A stretch of DNA of 64,000 bases from Odontesthes bonariensis (Eukaryota; Chordata; Actinopteri; Atheriniformes; Atherinopsidae). A program made the translations under genes and the position numbers. The notes under the pieces were generated by a model. The model worked only from the letters and a program-made list of their open reading frames with translations. It ran no database searches and was not told where the DNA came from. The stretch is from contig NC_134529.1 of NCBI RefSeq assembly GCF_027942865.1, positions 16,916,467 through 16,980,466 on the forward strand, written 5' to 3'. Below are positions 1 to 10,600 of this stretch, piece by piece (position 1 is the first letter of the stretch; each line of letters starts with the position of its first letter).

Positions 1-330
1 TGCCCTTCTGGCTAATGTAGTCCACCAAGTGAAAAGGGAGGGAGAGTGGGGTGACTTTTCTACAGAGTACCCCACACAGAAGAGAACACACAAGGACAGC
101 CCCTCACCATCCCACCTACTCACCCACACAGACAAACACACTCTGAGCTTGTGGCTCAGGATGGCACCTCATTAGAGTTGGCAGTCTTGGTGGAAGTTTT
201 GGACTTGGTGACTGACTCACACAAATACACACCACTCAAGCCCTGCTCACCCCATTGGCCTTGGAAGGAAGTAAGACTTGGACTGAGGCGGTCTGTTTCT
301 GTCCTTGTACCGCTGCTCTGGGAAACTCAC

Positions 331-354
331 CTCCCAGGCGGCCAGCGTTGCCAT
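331..354 (-). CDS. possible 8-codon first coding exon of an unidentified minus-strand gene
   Basis: On the minus strand an ATG at 354-352 opens eight codons reading MATLAAWE and is followed directly by a consensus donor GTGAGT (330-325). TATA-like and CCAAT-like sequences lie 100-140 bases upstream on the same strand. The rest of the gene would continue toward position 1 and beyond the window. In 1-300 I see short open pieces on the same strand (for example one ending VTKSKTSTKTANSNEVPS then stop, near 161-215) but cannot join them convincingly. I do not recognise the product. This could be chance. Confidence 0.2.
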
Positions 355-450
355 GGCACTAATCCTGACGGACAAAAGATAGGAGTGCCACGGAGCATGA
401 TACTGCTGGAGGGAAGCTCATTGGTTGGCACAATCCCACGCGATGCCGTG

Positions 451-492
451 ATTGGCCAGTGCCATGTTTATATACAAATTGGAGCAGATTGG
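451..492 (-). promoter_or_regulatory. candidate TATA/CCAAT promoter, minus strand
   Basis: Read on the minus strand, TATATAAA lies at 474-467. CCAAT pentamers in the same orientation lie at 492-488, 482-478 and 455-451. A start site about 30 bases downstream of the TATA would give a leader of roughly 85 bases before the ATG at 354. The arrangement is classical, but a CCAAT pentamer is common and expression is not shown by the sequence. Confidence 0.25.
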
Positions 493-3400
493 TCAGAGGT
501 CACATCCATCGATCTTAGTGGTGACAAGAAGGAAATCTGACCCCAAAACCTCAGAACCCTAAATGGCTTTAATCCTTATTTGATACACACACACATACAA
601 ATAGTGGTTCTTTCTGAAGTTCACTGGCCTGGGAGTGCAGAATTCAGTGAATACTGAGAGAGAAAGAGTGAGGTGACAAAATAATAGTGTCTGCGGTATA
701 CAAAAGCACAAACGACAACAATACCAAGAATGCATTTAGAACACTGAGTTCAGTGGTTGTCACACCTTCACAGAGGTTTAGGATTAACGCTGCATAGATA
801 TTTTGCTTTCAAGAAAGGTGCATTGTGTATGCTCGTAATACCTTACTGGCTAAATCACGGCTGTTCCATTTGACCCGGGAAATGTGGAAAAAAGTTTTAA
901 AACTCTCTAGAATCAATGATTTCTCCAAAAAGTGATTAAACTGTAAAACTAACTAGGTGCGACCCAAAGCTTAAGAGCCATTTTATCGGTTCAAAGCAGG
1001 TCAGCTAAGCACACAAAAAAAGGCCAACACACATTAAACATCCAACCCTGTTTAGGAACAAGCTGGGATGCTGTGCGAACTGTAAATAAAAACAGAAAGC
1101 AGAGATATACAAGTCAATGCAATTTTCCCCTCCACCTCTTCCTGCTGTGAAGTGAAATGTTTTTCCCATGCGTATTCACCTGCTCAACACTTCGGGCCTC
1201 CTTTGTTGTATTTTCCATTTCATTATGTGCCAAATCTTTTCAGTGGGAGACAGGTCTGTACCCAAACAAGCACCCCCCCCCAAAAAAAATGTCAGATGTC
1301 AGCTTACATTGGTCTAAAACCTGTATGTATGGTGCTGCATGAATGGTGCCTTCACAGATACGCAAGTTACATAGCCCACGTGCACCAATGCACCTCCGAG
1401 CCATCATAAATGCTGGCTTTTGCACTGAAACAGGCCAGATGGTTCATCTCCTGTTTAGTTTGAATGATGCAGGACACACAAGTGAAAAAAGAAAAACATT
1501 AATCAGACCACGTGACGGCTTTCCTCTTCACCTCTGAATTAAATCCAGGCTCGCAGAGGACGGCGGCATTTCTGGGTTTTGTTTTTGTGCGTTTTCATGT
1601 TCTCTTTTCTTCTTTCTCGAGCATGCTGGGGTTGAACTTATATTTTCAGATGACGTGACAAATTTGGTTAGTTATCAAAGGTTTTTTGGAGCCCACGGAG
1701 CAATTTTCACCACAAATCACGTCTGTTTTAGGACAGGGTCTTATGAGGAGATTTCTATGAATCTCTCAATGATATCAGTTTCCACAGATGATGAAATCTC
1801 TGAATTCTCTTTAATCTGAAGATGAGAAACACTATTCTTAAATTTCCTGGACGACTGTATATGCCAATTTAGTCCTTCTCAGAGTCCCATCTATGTTTTT
1901 TTCTGAAATGAGGAGGAAATTTGGAGTAAGAAGGAATAAAGACTGAATATTTACTTGGGTTTCAATAAGCGTTTCTAGAAAGGCCATTGCTACTTTCCCT
2001 GTAATTTGTACCATATTACATAGCTCCTCTCCAAGAATTCTCTTGGGAAAAATAATTACTTTTGTTATCGCCAAGTATTTCTTTAATAATCAAAGTAAGA
2101 GTTCACAGGGGATATGTGGTTAAAGAACCTTAGGTGTAAAACTACACAATGTATATATGTCTAAATGAACAAGGTATTTGTACACGACATGCCACAAACC
2201 ACTCCCAGTTTACAAGTCATTGGACCAACTTTCACACACCCACGGGTGAAAGTCGAAAACCATGTGAGCCAAAGAAGGGCCAGTGAATTAGTGGTGTGTT
2301 TAACGCCGGGTCAGAGTTTGATGTGTGGTTTTGGAAAGCTGCGCGGTGTAGTTCTAGCTGCTGAACACAGCTGCTTCCCAGGCTCCGGGAGCCTCGACAT
2401 CTAAATTACTCCTGCTCCACAGAGGAAGCTTCTCCTGCAGGGACCACGCATGATATACACAAGGCACAGACAGTATATCAGGTGTCTACCATCAAACTCT
2501 CATCTTTGGAGCCATATGAGAATATCTGCAAGTCATTAGCGGCCCCGCGTCCTGACCATGGCCGGCTGTTGTTGAGCTATGCCTGTTTAGATCTGTTTCC
2601 AGGTCGCTTTGCTTTGGGAGTCATGCTGCGTTCGTCTGATAATTAGATTTTTAGTAAAAAAAAAGATACATTATACAATTATGGGGCGTGTTATCATTTT
2701 CAGGACATTCAAGATCACGCAGCACTATGAACAGAGTCTTTATTGCTCCATCACATGCACTTGATATGAAAAGACTTAAGAGCGTGTAAACAAGTGAGAC
2801 TCTTTTGTAAAATGTGGCCTTTGAAAGACATCAGGGGCAAAGCACAGTCAGTGACCTTTGCACACTTATTAGATTTATGTTGTGGTGAAGGATCGAAATA
2901 AAGGCATTTGTCCTCACAATCTTTTTGTCTAATTTTGTGTGAACACACACTAAATGCGTAGTTTAATAGAGTGAAAGTTGGTTTTAAGTCGTCTTTGATA
3001 TTTATGTATCACTCTCATGTATGCAGTCTGTATGAAAGGCCTCAAAGAGAGGGTGTGTGCATTAATATGGCATCAGATTCTTGAGCGAGTAAGTAGTGTC
3101 TTAAAGCAGCGTCAGACCTCTTCAGCAGTCACTGTTCCTGAACTGGTCTTTGTTGTTCAAGAGCTTCTTGGCTCCATTAGAGTACACTGAGCCTCGTCCA
3201 AACCTCTCCTTCCAACACATTCTAACCTCGATGTGATAGCGTAGCACTTCATTACCCTTATTTAACAACTGCGCTAATCACCGCAGCACCCCAAAAGCCT
3301 TTTATTTGACAACAGTGGTGATTCCCAGCTGAGGCAGGTACCGTGGTGAGAAAGGGTAAAAGGGCAGGAGAGAGGGGAAGAAAAAGGAAAGGGAACAGAA

Positions 3401-4601
3401 AAGGAAACAAAAGCGAAGGATCAGGTGAGGAGGTGGAGCTGCTGGAATTGTCACCCAGTAAACTGGCTCATACCAACGTCAGAAGAAGTTAGAAATCCTC
3501 AAAGCAACATTGTGTGTTTGACCTTTTTGTTGCAGCTTTATGAATATTTCAAAGGTTACGCTACCTCACTGCAGCGCAACAGTGCCCCCCAATGTCAAGG
3601 CAAGCTCATGCACGCCGAGTTGTCCTTGGGTTTGTATTTAACACTTCATGCGGGATAAAAACAGAACGCCGCTTACAAAGGTAAAGTTCATCTTTAGTTC
3701 ATCTTCACATAAGCAATCCATTTATAAAATACATTAATAATCTTTTTTCTTTTACAATGAACAAGTTTTCAGATCAGTTCCTGTAAAATGGACATTTTTT
3801 TTTAAAAAAAATCTGCAAAAACACAACTGCATTCAATACAAATAACTGTGGACCTGTTTAAAACATGCATGCATAATAGCACAGCATCACTGTCTGAGCT
3901 TTGAAAACAGTGAAGATAACTGGCTTTAATGAAAAAAACAACACAAAAATAATCTTGGTTACAAACACCCTGTTGTACTTGTAAATAAAAGAAATATTTG
4001 CTTTCCTGTCTAATTACAAAATCAAGAACAATACGTTTTTTAACATTGAGACACGGAAAGTGCATTGTTAATTCGTACACTGTGGAGAAATCTAAACTGG
4101 ATGAACTCTGCCTAAATGAGGAACAAACACCAGGTTGTGCCTGTCCAGGTCTTTGGTGTCTGTTGTGCAGATTGGATTATAGGCATGTGCAAAAAAGATC
4201 ATTCCAAAGTTATCTGGAACATCATGGCTTGATCTGAGCGGCGGTTTCTGGTCCTTATCAGAGAGTAAAGTGAGCTCTGTAAGTGAGCTTCTTGACATAA
4301 AACTAAAAGCATATCTCTTTTCTGTGCCGCAGAAGTGTAAAATGAAATGTGAAATAAAACTCCTAACACTCTTTTCTGTAGAAAGCATTTTAAAACAAAA
4401 CACTGCTCTCATTAACACCCTGAACTTTTTCTCGTGGCAGGAAGCAAGGAAGTTGGGCCGTTGTTAGACAGAACGGCGGCGGATTCAACGGGACTCACTG
4501 GGAAACTCCCGTGTTCAGACTCGGGAAGGACGCAGATTTACGATCAGAGGTCATAGCCATTTTGACTTCCAAGCTTTTACTTAATGTTGAAGTACATCAA
4601 G
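493..4601. other. intergenic stretch plus presumed 3' UTR of tmem63a
   Basis: No coding exon was recognised here. The right-hand part must contain the 3' UTR of tmem63a, whose stop is at 4604-4602. Minus-strand poly(A)-signal candidates are ATTAAA at 3930-3925 and AATAAA at 3306-3301, and neither can be confirmed. Short open frames in this stretch have no domain or splice context. The sequence is otherwise unique-looking, moderately AT-rich, with a few purine-rich patches around 3350-3420. Confidence 0.5.
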
Positions 4602-7600
4602 TCAAGGATCTGATGTGCTGCTCTCCACTGGGCTGAAGCTGAGTCCTGGGCTCTCCTCCGTAGAGCCATAAAACTGCTGCTGTTTAGATCCCTGTGGGGT
4701 GCTGGCAGGAGATTTGGGATTAAGCACTCTGGGAAGGTAAACCTGTAAAAACACAGTAAAGATGACAGATGTGAGCACTCACAGACACTTATGTGAGTTC
4801 TCGATGTGCCTGTTAAAATAAAAAGAATGCTTAGGATTAGGGAAAGACAAAGCTCCTGCAAAATCAACAGAAGACAAAAACTTAACCTGCAAAGTTAACC
4901 GAAACAACTTAATGGTGACACACAAGGACTCCGTACCTTTTCTATTTTCATGCTCTATTTAGTCAACGCCTTAATTTGTTGTGCTATTTCAGGATATTTT
5001 CCATTTCTGTGGCAGGTCAGGCAATCGATCACGAAGGTAGTCATTTCTTTGTTAATGACTAACATCGTAGGCATGACCAACAGGGCCAATAAACACACAG
5101 AAAGGTTAACTTCAGGTCAGGCCTGAAGCATTTCTGAAACATTTTTGATCTTTAATGACGTTGTGGAATTTGTTAAAGAACAGCCACGGGTACAGTACCT
5201 TAGTATTTTCTTCCACTCCCTCTACAGTATCCTCGTCCTCCTCTTTGACCTGAAAAAGAACACAAATGACATGAACACAAAACGACATGAACACAAACAT
5301 GTGCCGCTGAACGATGACATGGAAGCGACGGCATATCGCGCACAAGCAAACACTCACCGCGTAGTTATGTGGACTAAGGTACTTGAAATGGCCAAAGCAG
5401 GTGAAGCTGATACAGATGAAGACTGTGATACAGAGGACCACCAAGGTGAACAGAGACGTGGAAGTCAAGAAACCTGAAACACCAACACACACACGCGCAG
5501 ATTTAAAACAGTGGCACCGAAATTTCGCTTGGTATGCATCTGCAGGCAAACTGGAACTTGTAGGTAATTTCAATGATGCAGGAAGATTTATGAACCCTTT
5601 AGAATCATCCATTTTCTGCATAAATATCAGCTAAAACAAGAGTTTTTAAAACCTGCGCACGCCATACAGTCGCAACACAAGTGACTGCAGAGGGTACAAA
5701 ATGTCAAGGTGAGTGAAATGAACCCTGACACCATGATGGGGGACACACTCACAAATAGCGAGTATATAGTCCAACAGTTTGACAAAACGTTAAGAAGCAC
5801 TGAAGCCGGTAAGATTGCTTACAGCTTCTTATACTCACCTCTGACTTTCTTTTCTTTTTTTTAAACCTGCAGTTTCACAGCTTTACTTACAGCATCAGGC
5901 CCCCTTTAAGTATCCCCAAAGCAAAGCATCTGCATGCATTCACGCATGTAAGAGACCAGTAGCAAATCATTAACTATTCATAACCAAGATTTATTCCCGA
6001 CAAAGACACAGAATGGGTTGGAGTGCAACAGTAAATCACAGTCTGTACTTTTCTAGACCTAAGGCGAGCTGTTCTCACAGCTACTTTGTTAAAGTTAAAT
6101 ACTATATTACACAAAAGCTGACAGCAGGATACCCCCTGAGCTCCATTACATCTATCAGGACAGTTTTCAGGATTTCCTGACCTAAAACTTAATCACTGGG
6201 GTTTTCTTCTCCTGGTTAAAAAAAACAAACAAAAAACAACAGACAAACAATACGGAACTGTGACCTGGCGCTACATCTCCCTAACTGGAGCAGAGGAACC
6301 GCGGAACGACAATTCTGGGATTGTTCACACATGAAGGAGGAGAGCAAGGGCCAGCTATAGGGAAGTGGCAATGGGGGCCAATTTGCATATGTATAGATCT
6401 TCCTATGCGAAATGCAGAAAAGATGTAGACTTAGGGCTCTTATGCACCCAACCGATGTCAAGAACAAGTGGCGACGAAAGAGCGAGGCCTGCGTTGCCAG
6501 GGGCAGTAGTCCTATAAATGTTTTTAAACCGGAAGACAGCATAGATGACAAAATGCAAGCAAAGCAGTGTTTGCTTATTATCACTTTACTGTTGTTCTCT
6601 CGCCAAAGAGGTTTGTGTGTAGTCTGCGTATACGGTTAGTGAGAACTTTATTGTGGGAATGCCACTGGCAACACTTGGCCTGTTGGTTGTGAAAGAAGAT
6701 AGGAAGAGGAAGATAGGAAGAGGTAGAGACGAAATAATAAGAAGCGAACACGCAAAGTGGGGGCAATCATGGATTCTCAAGCTATGCTGAACAGCCAGTC
6801 AGAATTATCGCTCTGACCGACAGACACGACACTCATTCAACATGCTAACTCCAGAGGTTCCTGATGGCCAAAAGCTGGTTTGGTGTATAAGGCTGCTCGA
6901 ATTTGAATTCATAGTTTTCATGAAAAAAGACAAACTTTTATATTTGTGATCTTTTACGGGTTTAATCAATGACTTTCCAGATTTTAAAAGAAGGGCTTTC
7001 AAGCCTTTAAGGAATCATTATAGGGAACTGACTCTTCAGAGAAACATGTTATCTGAGCTCTTCCCTCTTTTTTTATTTATCTTTTTATTTTTTCTAGAAG
7101 TTTAGTACCTGCTCAGAATGGGCCCAGCGGAGTGAGTAGGAGCCAGCAGCTAGCCGCTGGGACTTGACCTTGGACTGAGCGAGTGGATGCTAGTTGTTAG
7201 CACCTGCTTGCTCATCTGTAGGAGGGACTGCTAGCACTTGCTGGCACATGGTTAACCTCGCCTCAGAGTTTGCGATCAATTCAATTAATGGTGGGCAGAG
7301 ATGTTAGCAGGGTCAGAATAGTATCATAGATGGGGTCATGCCCTCGCAACTGTAGAGCCATTTGAGGTTTTATGATGGCAAAAACTTCTAAATGTTTAAT
7401 TTTGAGTAACATAGATGAGTACTTCTTCATAAATGTTAAAATGTCACCAGCTTTAATGAACATATTTCTAACCTGCTCTGAGGACAGAAAAGAAGTAAAG
7501 CCAAATTAGGCAGATGATTGGTGCAGCCAGAGCTTGATTGACAGCTCCCAGGTGAACCTGGTGGTCCAGTCGAGTCGGCAGGTAAGCAAAGTACAGGTTG

Positions 7601-10600
7601 TGTCTGTCCACCAGGTGCTTGAGCAGCATGTAAAGAAGACCTGATGGAGTCAAATGCAAAGCAATTAATAACACCACCATGGAAGATATGTTGTACTGGA
7701 AAGACAGGCTTCAGATAATAAGAGGTGGAATGTTGACTTGGTGACTAACTACTCACCAAAAGGGACAATTATAGGACAAATGATGCTGTAAGCCATAATG
7801 ACAGTAAACACACAGAGAGTCCAGCCATACATGGCTCCATATTCAAACTCATAGGCCTGGTTCTGTGAATAGAAAACAAGACAAGTTAGTTCTCTTCTCG
7901 TGTTGTGGTGAGGTTGACGAAACACTAACTAAAAATGAAATATTCTTTCTTCCTTTGAATCTGCTCTAGAACTTGAGTATGAATCGGTTTCCTTCGGGGC
8001 CCTTTAATATACTTCTAAAAAACACTGTTTACAACACTTGTTTACACATCTTCCCAAAGCCCAACCATTAACCCCGAGTCTGAAACACTTGAGCCTGCCC
8101 CTGCATACTTTTACGGAGACAATGTCTACAAGCGGGAAGCCATTTGTAATGGAATAATGTTGACAAAGAAATTATTTATTTATGAGCAGGTAAAGTAGGT
8201 GTTAACATTACAAACCTGTTTGACATATCTTCTTTCAGCAGCAGAGCGAGCGAGCATCATGCGAACGCTGTAAAGCAGTAATCCCGGCAGCTGCAACAAC
8301 TCCATCCCAGAGCCCACCAGGCCAGCGGCAATCACATAGTTGACGAAAAATGCACCTTGATCAGGTAAAAACACACACCTGGCGCGAGGAAAAGAAAGAG
8401 AGCATCAAATGTCGATCGTTTAACTTAATGAAGGAAATCTTCATTTGTGTAAGTTTTACATTTTTACTCACAAACTTGAGATGCATTGCGCAGCAAAAAA
8501 ACAACAACACGAAAACAAGTAAATAAACATAAACTAATGTACAAGTTTAAAAAAGAAAAAAGAAAAGGTATACCTACTCAAACCTCAGTTTTCCACCAGA
8601 AAGAAACTCCTTATCGAACAGCCAGCGGAAAAACACTGCAAGACTGGTGTGGAAAAAACAAACAAAACAGTTACAAAAGCTGCTAAAGGTTCATCTTTAA
8701 CATAATGATGCCAAAGTGCATCTTTTCACTTGGAAAGAATAGTTTTCAGCCAAATTGCAGCCTCCTCTTTACTCTCTCTTTATCTGGTAGTCCCAGAGTA
8801 AGTGCCTGCATGCTAACGGGAACAGAGAAAAGCACATTTGATTGAGGCGAAGGCAGCTGGGTAGTTGGTCACAGAGTTAAAAATGAGTTTAGCCTCCTTT
8901 TTTTTTTTCTGAGCATGTTTAAGTTTCCCCATCTCTCATTGTATGTGACAAACCATGAATACGCAAATGAGATGAAAATTCTGAGCGAACCTGAAAGTCA
9001 CAAATAAAGATTACCTGGTGAGTCCCAGCGAGGGAAGAATGAGGACCATGAAGAGCAGGAAGAAGTACAACTTGCGCATCATGCTCAGCTGCTCACTGGA
9101 CCTGTGGCACAGATAGAATAGACAATTTATCTCAGGGAAACCACTCAGTGCTCTCACTAACAGAGTGTGTGTTTCTGTGTGGGTGTAATACCTGCTCCAG
9201 TGTGCCTCTCCCAGTGTAGAATAGTACACTATCGTAGGCAGCAAAGCAGAAAAGGACCACAGGAGGAGAGTTGGGAAGAACTGACTGATGATGGGGCTCT
9301 GGAGGGGAAAAAAAAGCAACTTGAGCATCTGAAACTCTGGAAGCAAAACCATTTCATTTGTGAAGGTGCCACACTCACGTTAAGATAGTAGATGGGCTTC
9401 GTCACATTGAACTTGTCTATGGTGTTAATAATGATGGTGGGAGTCGTAAGGAAGGTGAGCAGGAAGAATAGGAAGAAGTTTATCATCACGTAGCGAAAGA
9501 ACCAGCGGACACCTCGCACAGAGAGGTTGTCCCTGTAGGATCCAGAAAACACGGCAGTTACACACAAAGGGAGTCTAGATAATTCTCCGGGAATTATCTA
9601 GACTCCAACAGGGGATCACGTGCAGTGTTTCAATGTTCGGAAATATTTCATTGCACCAAAACAGCCACTAAAAGGAACATTTCTGCAAGATCACAAACAG
9701 GCTGTCGTGCTATGGATGGAATTCAGCACAATTATATATGCTCCAATGTTATGCGTTACTTTTAGGTCACTTTGTTTAAATGCACTTTAATGGGAATCAT
9801 TCACTTTCACATAAAAACTTTGTCAGGCCACAAGGCCATATGATTCCACTAAAAATTACTTAATGATAATATTGAATTATTGCTCATCCCGGAGTCATAT
9901 GATGTGCATGCTGCACACATCTACACGGTTGCTTGCGGATGCAGATCTCACCAATATACACTTTTGGGATGTGGTGCAACGCTGACCCGCCACTTGTTGA
10001 CGCTCAGGATTTTGCTTTTGGACGAAGGTTGGAGGGCTCTCCCGCAACAGCAGCTTGTGCCACCACTCTGGAGCGCGTTGAAGTCTTTCAGAATGCTGCA
10101 GTGAGCAAATAGCTGCTGTTATTTCACCTTTGAACACCAACAGTTGTACACAGGCCTCTTCTCAATAATCTTGTGGAGAAAGTAAAATTGAGAAACATGT
10201 CCACATGGGGTCCAGATTGGGTCAGAGGACAGCGATAGTTTCTCCTCGTGATAATTGACTAATTTCATTGACTGACAAGAGGAAAACTTGAGCCATGGAT
10301 AGTCAAAGGTCCCCTGACCTGATCTGGACCCCATGTGGACATGTTTCTCAATTTTACTTTCTCCACAAGACTTTTTTCTAATTTTTTTTTTTTTGAGAAG
10401 AGGCCTGTGTACAACTGTTGGTTGATTATGTAATGTATTTTTGATACAGCACATTTTCATTAAGGCAACACATATTGTACAGACAGATGAAGACATTGTA
10501 AGACTACTCACTACTTGGCCATAGCCTCCGTCTGTAAGGTGACAAAAGCAATCCCCAGGGGGTGCTGTGGCACTTCTTCTGCCTGATGTCTCACTTCCTC

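Noticed and set aside
5112-5621. 169-codon minus-strand open frame read as a standalone gene
   Set aside because: It joins two true tmem63a exons (5473-5358 and 5249-5199) with the intron between them; the spliced model explains it.
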